From: Vespa crabro
Taxonomy: Eukaryota > Arthropoda > Insecta > Hymenoptera > Vespidae
Length of the DNA: 64,000 bases
Direction: 5' to 3'
Assembly: GCF_910589235.1 (NCBI RefSeq)
Contig: NC_060970.1
Coordinates: 2,135,001-2,199,000, forward strand
In this document: one piece after another, positions 35,367 through 49,520 of the stretch
Layout of the letters: every line of letters starts with the position of its first letter
Position numbering within the stretch: position 1 is the first letter of the stretch
Made by a program: the position numbers and the translations under genes
Notes under the pieces: model-generated
What the model was told of the DNA's origin: nothing
Seen by the model: the letters and a program-made list of their open reading frames with translations, nothing else
The model's database searches: none

Positions 35367-38300
35367 GTTATCTTCCGATCGTGCGAGTCATACACACCTC
35401 TAACGAAAGTATAACTTGGAGGTCTTAAGGAGGATTGGAGGCAAGTTATCTTTCGCTCGTGCGAGTCGTACGCACCTCTAACGAAAGTATAACTTGGAGG
35501 TTTTGGGGCGGAATAGTAAGGAGGATTGTAGGAAGTTATCTTCCGCTCATGCGAGTCGTACGCACCTCTAACGAAAGTATAACTTGGAGGCTTAGGGGCA
35601 GAATAGTAAGGAGAATTGTAGGAAGTTATCTTCCGCTCATGCGAATCATACACACCTCTAACGAAAGTATAACTTGGAGTTCTTAAGGAGGATTGGAGGC
35701 AAGTTATCTTTCGCTCGTGCGAGTCGTACGCACCTCTAACGAAAGTATAACTTGGAGGTTTTGGGGCGGAATAGTAAGTAGGATTGTAGGAAGTTATCTT
35801 CCGCTCATGCGAGTCGTACGCACCTCTAACGAAAGTATAACTTGGAGGTCTTAACGAGGATTGGAGGCAAGTTATCTTTCGCTCGTGCGAGTCGTACGCA
35901 CCTCTAACGAAAGTATAACTTGGAGGTTTTGGGGCAGAATAATAACAAGGATTGGAGGCAAGTTATCTTTCGCTCGTGCGAGTCGTACGCACCTCTAACG
36001 AAAGTATAACTTGGAGGATTTGAGGCAGAATAGTAAGGAGGATTGTAGGAAGTTATCTTCCGATCGTGCGAGTCATACAAGACTCTAACGAAAGTATAAC
36101 TTGGAGGTCTTAAGGAGGATTGTAGGAAGTTATCTTTCGCTCGTGCGAGTCGTACGCACCTCTAACGAAAGTATAACTTGGAGGTTTTAGGGCAGAATAG
36201 TAAGGAGGATTGTAGGAAGTTATCTTCCGATCGTGCGAGTCATACAAGACTCTAACGAAAGTATAACTTGGAGGTCTTAAGGAGGATTGTAGGAAGTTAT
36301 CTTTCGCTCGTGCGAGTCGTACGCACCTCTAACGAAAGTATAACTTGGAGGCTTAGGGGCAGAATAGTAAGGAGAATTGTATGAAGTTATCTTCCGCTCA
36401 TGCGAATCATACACACCTCTAACGAAAGTATAACTCGGAGGTTTTAAGGAGGTTTGGGGGAAGTTATCTTCCGCTCGTGCGAGTCGTACGCACCTCTAAC
36501 GAAAGTATAACTTGGAGGCTTAGTGGCAGAATAGTAAGGAGAATAGTAGGAAGTTATCTTCCGCTCGTGTGAGTCATACACACCTCTAACGAAATTATAA
36601 CTTGGAGGTTTTAAGGAGGTTTGGGGGAAGTTATCTTTCGCTCGTGCGAGCCGTACGCATCTCTAACGAAAGTATAACTTGGAGGCTTAGGGGCAGAATA
36701 GTAAGGAGAATAGTAGGAAGTTATCTTTCGCTCGTGCGAGTCGTACGCACCTCTAACGAAAGTATAACTTGGAGGTTTTGGGGCAGAATAATAAGGAGGA
36801 TTGGAGGAAGTTATCTTCCGCTCGTGTGAGTCATACACACCTCTAACGAAATTATAACTTGGAGGTTTTAAGGAGGTTTGGGGGAAGTTATCTTTCGCTC
36901 GTGCGAGTCGTACGCACCTCTAACGAAAGTATAACTTGGAGGTTTTGGGGCAGAATAGTAAGGAGGATTGTAGGAAGTTATCTTCCGCTCATGCGAGTCG
37001 TACGCACCTCTAACGAAAGTATAACTTGGAGATCTTAAGGAGGATTGTAGGAAGTTATCTTTCGCTCGTGCGAGTTGTACGCACCTCTAACGAAAGTATA
37101 ACTTGGAGGAATAGAGACAGACTAGTAAGGAGGATTGTAGGAAGTTATCTTCCGCTCGTGCGAGTCGTACGCACCTCTAACGTAAGTATAACTTGGAGAT
37201 CTTAAGGAGGATTGTAGGAAGTTATCTTTCGCTCGTGCGAGTTGTACGCACCTCTAACGAAAGTGTAACTTGGAGGAATAGAGACAGACTAGTAAGGAGG
37301 ATTGTAGGAAGTTATCTTCCGCTCATGCGAGTCGTACGCACCTCTAACGAAAGTATAACTTGGAGGTTTTGGGGCAGAATAGTAAGGAGGATTGTAGGAA
37401 GTTATCTTCCGCTCATGCGAGTCGTACGCACCTCTAACGAAAGTATAACTTGGAGATCTTAAGGAGGATTGTAGGAAGTTATCTTCCGCTCGTGCGAGTC
37501 GTACGCACCTCTAACGAAAGTATAACTTGGAGGTTTTGGGGCAGAATAGTAAGGAGGATTGTAGGAAGTTATCTTCCGATCGTGCGAGTCGTACGCACCT
37601 CTAACGAAAGTATAACTTGGAGGTTTAGAGGCTGAATAGTAAGGAGGATTGTAGGGAGTTATCTTCCGCTCGTGCGAGTCATACACACCTCTAACGGAAG
37701 TATAACTTGGAGGTCTTAAGGAGGATTGGAGGCATGTTATCTTTCGCTCGTGCGAGTCGTACGCACCTCTAACGAAAGTATAACTTGGAGGTTTAGAGGC
37801 TGAATAGTAAGGAGGATTGTAGAAAGTTATCTTCCGCTCGTGCGAGTGGTACGCACCTCTAACGAAAGTATAACTTGGAGGATTTGAAGCAGAGTAGTAA
37901 GGAGGATTGTAGGAAGTTATCTTCCGATCGTGCGAGTCATACACACCTCTAACGAAAGTATAACTTGGAGTTCTTAAGGAAGTTTGGAGGGAAGTTATCT
38001 TTCGCTCGTGCGAGTCGTACGTACCTCTAACGAAAGTATAACTTGGAGGAATAGAGACAGACTAGTAAGGAGGATTGTTGGAAGTTATCTTCCGCTCGTG
38101 CGAGTCATACACACCTCTAACGAAAGTATAACTTGGAGTTCTTAAGGAAGTTTGGAGGGAAGTTATCTTTCGCTCGTGCGAGTCGTACGTACCTCTAACG
38201 AAAGTATAACTTGGAGGAATAGAGACAGACTAGTAAGGAGGATTGTTGGAAGTTATCTTCCGCTCGTGCGAGTCATACACACCTCTAACGGAAGTATAAC

Positions 38301-40582
38301 TTGGAGGTCTTAAGGAGGATTGGAGGCAAGTTATCTTTCGCTCGTGCGAGTCGTACGCACCTCTAACGAAAGTATAACTTGGAGGTTTAGAGGCTAAATA
38401 GTAAGGAGGATTGTAGAAAGTTATCTTCCGCTCGTGCGAGTGGTACGCACCTCTAACGAAAGTATAACTTGGAGGATTTGAAGCAGAGTAGTAAGGAGGA
38501 TTGTAGGAAGTTATCTTCCGATCGTGCGAGTCATACACACCTCTAACGAAAGTATAACTTGGAGTTCTTAAGGAAGTTTGGAGGGAAGTTATCTTCCGCT
38601 CATGCGAGTCGTACGCACCTCTAAAGAAAGTATAACTTGGAGTTTTAGAGGCTGAATAGTAAGGAGGATTGTAGGAAGTTATCTTTCGCTCGTGCGAGTT
38701 GTACGCACCTCTAACGAAAGTATAACTTGGAGGAATAGAGACAGACTAGTAAGGAGGATTGTAGGAAGTTATCTTCCGCTCATGCGAGTCGTACGCACCT
38801 CTAACGAAAGTATAACTTGGAGGTTTTGGGGCAGAATAGTAAGGAGGATTGTAGGAAGTTATCTTCCGCTCATGCGAGTCGTACGCACCTCTAACGAAAG
38901 TATAACTTGGAGATCTTAAGGAGGATTGTAGGAAGTTATCTTTCGCTCGTGCGAGTTGTACGCACCTCTAACGAAAGTATAACTTGGAGGTTTAGAGGCT
39001 GAATAGTAAGGAGGATTGTAGAAAGTTATCTTCCGCTCGTGCGAGTGGTACGCACCTCTAACGAAAGTATAACTTGGAGGTTTTGGGGCAGAATAGTAAG
39101 GAGGATTGTAGGAAGTTATCTTCCGATCGTGCGAGTCGTACGCACCTCTAACGAAAGTATAACTTGGAGGCTTAGGGGCAGAATAGTAAGGAGAATTGTA
39201 TGAAGTTATCTTTCGTTCGTGCGAGTCGTACGCACCTCTAACGAAAGTATAACTTGGAGGCTTAGGGGCAGAATAGTAAGGAGAATTGTATGAAGTTATC
39301 TTTCGTTCGTGCGAGTCGTACGCACCTCTAACGAAAGTATAACTTGGAGGCTTAGGGGCAGAATAGTAAGGAGGATTGTAGGAAGTTATCTTCCGCTCGT
39401 GCGAGTCGTACGCACCTCTAACGAAAGTATAACTTGGAGGTTTAGAGGCTGAATAGTAAGGAGGATTGTAGAAAGTTATCTTCCGCTCGTGCGAGTGGTA
39501 CGCACCTCTAACGAAAGTATAACTTGGAGGATTTGAAGCAGAGTAGTAAGGAGGATTGTTGGAAGTTATCTTCCGCTCATGCGAATCATACACACCTCTA
39601 ACGAATGTATAACTCGGAGGTTTTAAGGAGGTTTGGGGGAAGTTATCTTCCGCTCGTGCGAGTCGTACGCACCTCTAACGAAAGTATAACTTGGAGGTTT
39701 AGAGGCTGAATAGTAAGCAGTATTGTAGGAAGTTATCTTTCGTTCGTGCGAGTCGTACGCACCTCTAACGAAAGTATAACTTGGAGGTTTAGAGGCTGAA
39801 TAGTAAGGAGGATTGTAGGGAGTTATCTTCCGCTCGTGCGAGTCATACACACCTCTAACGGAAGTATAACTTGGAGGTCTTAAGGAGGATTGGAGGCAAG
39901 TTATCTTTCGCTCGTGCGAGTCGTACGCACCTCTAACGAAAGTATAACTTGGAGGTTTAGAGGCTGAATAGTAAGGAGGATTGTAGAAAGTTATCTTCCG
40001 CTCGTGCGAGTGGTACGCACCTCTAACGAAAGTATAACTTGGAGGATTTGAAGCAGAGTAGTAAGGAGGATTGTAGGAAGTTATCTTCCGATCGTGCGAG
40101 TCATACACACCTCTAACGAAAGTATAACTTGGAGTTCTTAAGGAAGTTTGGAGGGAAGTTATCTTTCGCTCGTGCGAGTCGTACGTACCTCTAACGAAAG
40201 TATAACTTGGAGGAATAGAGACAGACTAGTAAGGAGGATTGTTGGAAGTTATCTTCCGCTCATGCGAATCATACACACCTCTAACGAATGTATAACTCGG
40301 AGGTTTTAAGGAGGTTTGGGGGAAGTTATCTTCCGCTCGTGCGAGTCGTACGCAACTCTAACGAAAGTATAACTTGGAGGTTTAGAGGCTGAATTGTAAG
40401 CAGTATTGTAGGAAGTTATCTTTCGTTCGTGCGAGTCGTACGCACCTCTAACGAAAGTATAACTTGGAGGTTTAGAGGCTGAATAGTAAGGAGGATTGTA
40501 GGGAGTTATCTTCCGCTCGTGCGAGTCATACACACCTCTAACGGAAGTATAACTTGGAGGTCTTAAGGAGGATTGGAGGCAA

Positions 40583-41110
40583 GTTATCTTTCGCTCGTGC
40601 GAGTCGTACGCACCTCTTACGAAAGTATAACTTGGAGGCTTAGAGGCAGAATAGTAAGCAGAATTGTAGGAAGTTATCTTTCGCTCATGCGAGTCATTCG
40701 CACCTCTAACGAAAGTATAACTTGGAGGTTTTGGGGCAGAATAGTAAGGAGGATTGTAGGAAGTTATCTTCCGCTCGTGCGAGTGTTACGCACCTCTAAC
40801 GAAAGTATAACTTGGAGGAATAGAGACAGACTAGTAAGGAGGATTGTAGGAAGTTATCTTTCGCTCGTGCGAGTCGTACGCACCACTAACGAAAGTATAA
40901 CTTGGAGGTTTTGGGGCAGAATAGTAAGGAGGATTGTAGGAAGTTATCTTCCGCTCATGCGAGTCGTACGCACCTCTAACGAAAGTATAACTTGGAGGTT
41001 TTGGGGCAGAATAGTAAGGAGAATTGTAGGAAGTTATCTTCCGCTCATGCGAATCACACACACGTCTAACGAAAGTATAACTTGGAGTTCTTAAGGAGGT
41101 TTGGAGGGAA
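40583..41110 (+). repeat. Block Q, copy 8
   Basis: Complete block near the right end of the first copy of the 8938-bp duplication. Confidence 0.8.
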
Positions 41111-42837
41111 GTTATCTTTTGCTCGTGCGAGTCGTACGCATCTCTAACGTAAGTATAACTTGGAGGTTTTGGGGCAGAATAATAAGGAGGATTGTAGCAA
41201 GTTATCTTCCGCTCGTGCGAGTGGTACGCACCTCTAACGAAAGTATAACTTGGAGGATTTGAAGCAGAGTAGTAAGGAGGATTGTAGGAAGTTATCTTCC
41301 GATCGTGCGAGTCATACACACCTCTAACGAAAGTATAACTTGGAGGTCTTAAGGAGGATTGGAGGCAAGTTATCTTTCGCTCGTGCGAGTCGTACGCACC
41401 TCTAACGAAAGTATAACTTGGAGGTTTTGGGGCGGAATAGTAAGGAGGATTGTAGGAAGTTATCTTCCGCTCATGCGAGTCGTACGCACCTCTAACGAAA
41501 GTATAACTTGGAGGCTTAGGGGCAGAATAGTAAGGAGAATTGTAGGAAGTTATCTTCCGCTCATGCGAATCATACACACCTCTAACGAAAGTATAACTTG
41601 GAGTTCTTAAGGAGGATTGGAGGCAAGTTATCTTTCGCTCGTGCGAGTCGTACGCACCTCTAACGAAAGTATAACTTGGAGGTTTTGGGGCGGAATAGTA
41701 AGTAGGATTGTAGGAAGTTATCTTCCGCTCATGCGAGTCGTACGCACCTCTAACGAAAGTATAACTTGGAGGTCTTAACGAGGATTGGAGGCAAGTTATC
41801 TTTCGCTCGTGCGAGTCGTACGCACCTCTAACGAAAGTATAACTTGGAGGTTTTGGGGCAGAATAATAACGAGGATTGGAGGCAAGTTATCTTTCGCTCG
41901 TGCGAGTCGTACGCACCTCTAACGAAAGTATAACTTGGAGGATTTGGGGCAGAATAGTAAGGAGGATTGTAGGAAGTTATCTTCCGATCGTGCGAGTCAT
42001 ACAAGACTCTAACGAAAGTATAACTTGGAGGTCTTAAGGAGGATTGTAGGAAGTTATCTTTCGCTCGTGCGAGTCGTACGCACCTCTAACGAAAGTATAA
42101 CTTGGAGGTTTTAGGGCAGAATAGTAAGGAGGATTGTAGGAAGTTATCTTCCGATCGTGCGAGTCATACAAGACTCTAACGAAAGTATAACTTGGAGGTC
42201 TTAAGGAGGATTGTAGGAAGTTATCTTTCGCTCGTGCGAGTCGTACGCACCTCTAACGAAAGTATAACTTGGAGGCTTAGGGGCAGAATAGTAAGGAGAA
42301 TTGTATGAAGTTATCTTTCGTTCGTGCGAGTCGTACACACCTCTAACGAAAGTATAACTTGGAGGCTTAGGGGCAGAATAGTAAGGAGAATTGTAGGAAG
42401 TTATCTTTCGCTCGTGCGAGTTGTACGCACCTATAACAAAAGTATAACTTGGAGGTTTTGGGGCAGAATAGTAAGGAGGATTGTAGGAAGTTATCTTCCG
42501 CTCGTGCGAGTCATACAAGACTCTAACGAAAGTATAACTTGGAGGTTTTGGGGCTGAATAGTAAGGAGGATTATAGGAAGTTATCTTCCGATCGTGCGAG
42601 TCATACAAGACTCTAACGAAAGTATAACTTGGAGGTCTTAAGGAGGATTGTAGGAAGTTATCTTTCGCTCGTGCGAGTCGTACGCACCTCTAACGAAAGT
42701 ATAACTTGGAGGCTTAGGGGCAGAATAGTAAGGAGAATTGTATGAAGTTATCTTTCGTTCGTGCGAGTCGTACGCACCTCTAACAAAAGTATAACTTGGA
42801 GGTTTAGAGGCTGAATAGTAAGGAGGATTGTAGGCAA

Positions 42838-43107
42838 GTTATCTTTCGCTCGTGCGAGTCGTACGCACCTCTAACGAAAGTATAACTTGGAGGTTTTGGG
42901 GCAGAATAGTAAGGAGGATTGTAGGAGGTTATCTTCCGCTCATGAGAGTCATTAGCACCTCTAACGAAAGTATAACTTGGAGGCTTAGGGGTAGAATAGT
43001 AAAGAGGTTTGTAGGAAGATATCTTCCGCTCGTGCGAGTCGTACGCACCTCTAACGAAAGTATAACTTGGAGGCTTAGGGGCAGAATAGTAAGCAGAATT
43101 GTAGGAA
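42838..43107 (+). repeat. Block P, copy 12
   Basis: Marker block with GATATC at 43018, exactly 8938 bp after copy 10. Confidence 0.85.
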
Positions 43108-44034
43108 GTTATCTTCCGCTCATGCGAATCATACATACCTCTAACGAAAGTATAACTTGGAGTTCTTAAGGATGTTTGAAGGGAAGTTATCTTTCGCTCG
43201 TGCGAGTCGTACGCACCTCTAACGAAAGTATAACTTGGAGGCTTAGTGGCAGAATAGTAAGGAGAATAGTAGGAAGTTATCTTCCGCTCGTGTGAGTCAT
43301 ACACACCTCTAACGAAATTATAACTTGGAGGTTTTAAGGAGGTTTGGGGGAAGTTATCTTTCGCTCGTGCGAGCCGTACGCACCTCTAACGAAAGTATAA
43401 CTTGGAGGCTTAGGGGCAGAATAGTAAGGAGAATAGTAGGAAGTTATCTTTCGCTCGTGCGAGTCGTACGCACCTCTAACGAAAGTATAACTTGGAGGTT
43501 TTGGGGCAGAATAGTAAGGAGGATTGTAGGAAGTTATCTTCCGCTCGTGTGAGTCATACACACCTCTAACGAAATTATAACTTGGAGGTTTTAAGGAGGT
43601 TTGGGGGAAGTTATCTTTCGCTCGTGCGAGTCGTACGCACCTCTAACGAAAGTATAACTTGGAGGTTTTGGGGCAGAATAGTAAGGAGGATTGTAGGAAG
43701 TTATCTTCCGCTCATGCGAGTCGTACGCACCTCTAACGAAAGTATAACTTGGAGATCTTAAGGAGGATTGTAGGAAGTTATCTTTCGCTCGTGCGAGTTG
43801 TACGCACCTCTAACGAAAGTATAACTTGGAGGAATAGAGACAGACTAGTAAGGAGGATTGTAGGAAGTTATCTTCCGCTCGTGCGAGTCGTACGCACCTC
43901 TAACGTAAGTATAACTTGGAGATCTTAAGGAGGATTGTAGGAAGTTATCTTTCGCTCGTGCGAGTTGTACGCACCTCTAACGAAAGTATAACTTGGAGGA
44001 ATAGAGACAGACTAGTAAGGAGGATTGTAGGCAA

Positions 44035-44304
44035 GTTATCTTTCGCTCGTGCGAGTCGTACGCACCTCTAACGAAAGTATAACTTGGAGGTTTTTGGGCA
44101 GAATAGTAAGGAGGATTGTAGGAGGTTATCTTCCGCTCATGAGAGTCATTAGCACCTCTAACGAAAGTATAACTTGGAGGCTTAGGGGTAGAATAGTAAA
44201 GAGGTTTGTAGGAAGATATCTTCCGCTCGTGCGAGTCGTACGCACCTCTAACGAAAGTATAACTTGGAGGATTTGAGGCAGTATAGTAAGGAGGATTGTA
44301 GGAA
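44035..44304 (+). repeat. Block P, copy 13 (recombined tail)
   Basis: Marker block with GATATC at 44215, exactly 8938 bp after copy 11. It shares both the GGTTTTTGGGCAG change and the tail switch with that copy, so both arose before the duplication. Confidence 0.8.
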
Positions 44305-47300
44305 GTTATCTTCCGATCGTGCGAGTCATACACACCTCTAACGAAAGTATAACTTGGAGGTCTTAAGGAGGATTGGAGGCAAGTTATCTTTCGCTCGTGA
44401 AAGTCGTACGCACCTCTAACGAAAGTATAACTTGGAGGTTTTGGGGCGGAATAGTAAGGAGGATTGTAGGAAGTTATCTTCCGCTCATGCGAGTCGTACG
44501 CACCTCTAACGAAAGTATAACTTGGAGGCTTAGGGGCAGAATAGTAAGGAGAATTGTAGGAAGTTATCTTCCGCTCATGCGAATCATACACACCTCTAAC
44601 GAAAGTATAACTTGGAGTTCTTAAGGAGGATTGGAGGCAAGTTATCTTTCGCTCGTGCGAGTCGTACGCACCTCTAACGAAAGTATAACTTGGAGGTTTT
44701 GGGGCGGAATAGTAAGTAGGATTGTAGGAAGTTATCTTCCGCTCATGCGAGTCGTACGCACCTCTAACGAAAGTATAACTTGGAGGTCTTAACGAGGATT
44801 GGAGGCAAGTTATCTTTCGCTCGTGCGAGTCGTACGCACCTCTAACGAAAGTATAACTTGGAGGTTTTGGGGCAGAATAATAACGAGGATTGGAGGCAAG
44901 TTATCTTTCGCTCGTGCGAGTCGTACGCACCTCTAACGAAAGTATAACTTGGAGGATTTGAGGCAGAATAGTAAGGAGGATTGTAGGAAGTTATCTTCCG
45001 ATCGTGCGAGTCATACAAGACTCTAACGAAAGTATAACTTGGAGGTCTTAAGGAGGATTGTAGGAAGTTATCTTTCGCTCGTGCGAGTCGTACGCACCTC
45101 TAACGAAAGTATAACTTGGAGGTTTTAGGGCAGAATAGTAAGGAGGATTGTAGGAAGTTATCTTCCGATCGTGCGAGTCATACAAGACTCTAACGAAAGT
45201 ATAACTTGGAGGTCTTAAGGAGGATTGTAGGAAGTTATCTTTCGCTCGTGCGAGTCGTACGCACCTCTAACGAAAGTATAACTTGGAGGCTTAGGGGCAG
45301 AATAGTAAGGAGAATTGTATGAAGTTATCTTCCGCTCATGCGAATCATACACACCTCTAACGAAAGTATAACTCGGAGGTTTTAAGGAGGTTTGGGGGAA
45401 GTTATCTTCCGCTCGTGCGAGTCGTACGCACCTCTAACGAAAGTATAACTTGGAGGCTTAGTGGCAGAATAGTAAGGAGAATAGTAGGAAGTTATCTTCC
45501 GCTCGTGTGAGTCATACACACCTCTAACGAAATTATAACTTGGAGGTTTTAAGGAGGTTTGGGGGAAGTTATCTTTCGCTCGTGCGAGCCGTACGCACCT
45601 CTAACGAAAGTATAACTTGGAGGCTTAGGGGCAGAATAGTAAGGAGAATAGTAGGAAGTTATCTTTCGCTCGTGCGAGTCGTACGCACCTCTAACGAAAG
45701 TATAACTTGGAGGTTTTGGGGCAGAATAATAAGGAGGATTGGAGGAAGTTATCTTCCGCTCGTGTGAGTCATACACACCTCTAACGAAATTATAACTTGG
45801 AGGTTTTAAGGAGGTTTGGGGGAAGTTATCTTTCGCTCGTGCGAGTCGTACGCACCTCTAACGAAAGTATAACTTGGAGGTTTTGGGGCAGAATAGTAAG
45901 GAGGATTGTAGGAAGTTATCTTCCGCTCGTGCGAGTCGTACGCACCTCTAACGAAAGTATAACTTGGAGATCTTAAGGAGGATTGTAGGAAGTTATCTTT
46001 CGCTCGTGCGAGTTGTACGCACCTCTAACGAAAGTATAACTTGGAGGAATAGAGACAGACTAGTAAGGAGGATTGTAGGAAGTTATCTTCCGCTCGTGCG
46101 AGTCGTACGCACCTCTAACGTAAGTATAACTTGGAGATCTTAAGGAGGATTGTAGGAAGTTATCTTTCGCTCGTGCGAGTTGTACGCACCTCTAACGAAA
46201 GTATAACTTGGAGGAATAGAGACAGACTAGTAAGGAGGATTGTAGGAAGTTATCTTCCGCTCATGCGAGTCGTACGCACCTCTAACGAAAGTATAACTTG
46301 GAGGTTTTGGGGCAGAATAGTAAGGAGGATTGTAGGAAGTTATCTTCCGCTCATGCGAGTCGTACGCACCTCTAACGAAAGTATAACTTGGAGATCTTAA
46401 GGAGGATTGTAGGAAGTTATCTTCCGCTCGTGCGAGTCGTACGCACCTCTAACGAAAGTATAACTTGGAGGTTTTGGGGCAGAATAGTAAGGAGGATTGT
46501 AGGAAGTTATCTTCCGATCGTGCGAGTCGTACGCACCTCTAACGAAAGTATAACTTGGAGGTTTAGAGGCTGAATAGTAAGGAGGATTGTAGGGAGTTAT
46601 CTTCCGCTCGTGCGAGTCATACACACCTCTAACGGAAGTATAACTTGGAGGTCTTAAGGAGGATTGGAGGCATGTTATCTTTCGCTCGTGCGAGTCGTAC
46701 GCACCTCTTACGAAAGTATAACTTGGAGGTTTAGAGGCTGAATAGTAAGGAGGATTGTAGAAAGTTATCTTCCGCTCGTGCGAGTGGTACGCACCTCTAA
46801 CGAAAGTATAACTTGGAGGATTTGAAGCAGAGTAGTAAGGAGGATTGTAGGAAGTTATCTTCCGATCGTGCGAGTCATACACACCTCTAACGAAAGTATA
46901 ACTTGGAGTTCTTAAGGAAGTTTGGAGGGAAGTTATCTTTCGCTCGTGCGAGTCGTACGTACCTCTAACGAAAGTATAACTTGGAGGAATAGAGACAGAC
47001 TAGTAAGGAGGATTGTTGGAAGTTATCTTCCGCTCGTGCGAGTCATACACACCTCTAACGAAAGTATAACTTGGAGTTCTTAAGGAAGTTTGGAGGGAAG
47101 TTATCTTTCGCTCGTGCGAGTCGTACGTACCTCTAACGAAAGTATAACTTGGAGGAATAGAGACAGACTAGTAAGGAGGATTGTTGGAAGTTATCTTCCG
47201 CTCGTGCGAGTCATACACACCTCTAACGGAAGTATAACTTGGAGGTCTTAAGGAGGATTGGAGGCAAGTTATCTTTCGCTCGTGCGAGTCGTACGCACCT

Positions 47301-49520
47301 CTAACGAAAGTATAACTTGGAGGTTTAGAGGCTGAATAGTAAGGAGGATTGTAGAAAGTTATCTTCCGCTCGTGCGAGTGGTACGCACCTCTAACGAAAG
47401 TATAACTTGGAGGATTTGAAGCAGAGTAGTAAGGAGGATTGTAGGAAGTTATCTTCCGATCGTGCGAGTCATACACACCTCTAACGAAAGTATAACTTGG
47501 AGTTCTTAAGGAAGTTTGGAGGGAAGTTATCTTCCGCTCATGCGAGTCGTACGCACCTCTAACGAAAGTATAACTTGGAGTTTTAGAGGCTGAATAGTAA
47601 GGAGGATTGTAGGAAGTTATCTTTCGCTCGTGCGAGTTGTACGCACCTCTAACGAAAGTATAACTTGGAGGAATAGAGACAGACTAGTAAGGAGGATTGT
47701 AGGAAGTTATCTTCCGCTCATGCGAGTCGTACGCACCTCTAACGAAAGTATAACTTGGAGGTTTTGGGGCAGAATAGTAAGGAGGATTGTAGGAAGTTAT
47801 CTTCCGCTCATGCGAGTCGTACGCACCTCTAACGAAAGTATAACTTGGAGATCTTAAGGAGGATTGTAGGAAGTTATCTTTCGCTCGTGCGAGTTGTACG
47901 CACCTCTAACGAAAGTATAACTTGGAGGTTTAGAGGCTGAATAGTAAGGAGGATTGTAGAAAGTTATCTTCCGCTCGTGCGAGTGGTACGCACCTCTAAC
48001 GAAAGTATAACTTGGAGGTTTTGGGGCAGAATAGTAAGGAGGATTGTAGGAAGTTATCTTCCGATCGTGCGAGTCGTACGCACCTCTAACGAAAGTATAA
48101 CTTGGAGGCTTAGGGGCAGAATAGTAAGGAGAATTGTATGAAGTTATCTTTCGTTCGTGCGAGTCGTACGCACCTCTAACGAAAGTATAACTTGGAGGCT
48201 TAGGGGCAGAATAGTAAGGAGAATTGTATGAAGTTATCTTTCGTTCGTGCGAGTCGTACGCACCTCTAACGAAAGTATAACTTGGAGGCTTAGGGGCAGA
48301 ATAGTAAGGAGGATTGTAGGAAGTTATCTTCCGCTCGTGCGAGTCGTACGCACCTCTAACGAAAGTATAACTTGGAGGTTTAGAGGCTGAATAGTAAGGA
48401 GGATTGTAGAAAGTAATCTTCCGCTCGTGCGAGTGGTACGCACCTCTAACGAAAGTATAACTTGGAGGATTTGAAGCAGAGTAGTAAGGAGGATTGTTGG
48501 AAGTTATCTTCCGCTCATGCGAATCATACACACCTCTAACGAATGTATAACTCGGAGGTTTTAAGGAGGTTTGGGGGAAGTTATCTTCCGCTCGTGCGAG
48601 TCGTACGCACCTCTAACGAAAGTATAACTTGGAGGTTTAGAGGCTGAATAGTAAGCAGTATTGTAGGAAGTTATCTTTCGTTCGTGCGAGTCGTACGCAC
48701 CTCTAACGAAAGTATAACTTGGAGGTTTAGAGGCTGAATAGTAAGGAGGATTGTAGGGAGTTATCTTCCGCTCGTGCGAGTCATACACACCTCTAACGGA
48801 AGTATAACTTGGAGGTCTTAAGGAGGATTGGAGGCAAGTTATCTTTCGCTCGTGCGAGTCGTACGCACCTCTAACGAAAGTATAACTTGGAGGTTTAGAG
48901 GCTGAATAGTAAGGAGGATTGTAGAAAGTTATCTTCCGCTCGTGCGAGTGGTACGCACCTCTAACGAAAGTATAACTTGGAGGATTTGAAGCAGAGTAGT
49001 AAGGAGGATTGTAGGAAGTTATCTTCCGATCGTGCGAGTCATACACACCTCTAACGAAAGTATAACTTGGAGTTCTTAAGGAAGTTTGGAGGGAAGTTAT
49101 CTTTCGCTCGTGCGAGTCGTACGTACCTCTAACGAAAGTATAACTTGGAGGAATAGAGACAGACTAGTAAGGAGGATTGTTGGAAGTTATCTTCCGCTCA
49201 TGCGAATCATACACACCTCTAACGAATGTATAACTCGGAGGTTTTAAGGAGGTTTGGGGGAAGTTATCTTCCGCTCGTGCGAGTCGTACGCAACTCTAAC
49301 GAAAGTATAACTTGGAGGTTTAGAGGCTGAATAGTAAGCAGTATTGTAGGAAGTTATCTTTCGTTCGTGCGAGTCGTACGCACCTCTAACGAAAGTATAA
49401 CTTGGAGGTTTAGAGGCTGAATAGTAAGGAGGATTGTAGGGAGTTATCTTCCGCTCGTGCGAGTCATACACACCTCTAACGGAAGTATAACTTGGAGGTC
49501 TTAAGGAGGATTGGAGGCAA

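Larger units (their letters stand above)
32263..41200 (+). repeat. 8938-bp tandem duplication, left copy
   Basis: Landmarks throughout this stretch recur exactly 8938 bp later: the P blocks at 33900 and 35097, and matching positions at 34387, 36602, 37193, 38230, 38916, 39623 and 40306. By eye I noticed about fifteen single-base differences in about 8.7 kb, implying a very recent duplication. Examples private to this copy are CTAAATAG near 38,395, CTAAAGAAAG near 38,622, GAATTGTAAGC near 40,391 and CTTTTGCTCG near 41,115. Confidence 0.88.
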
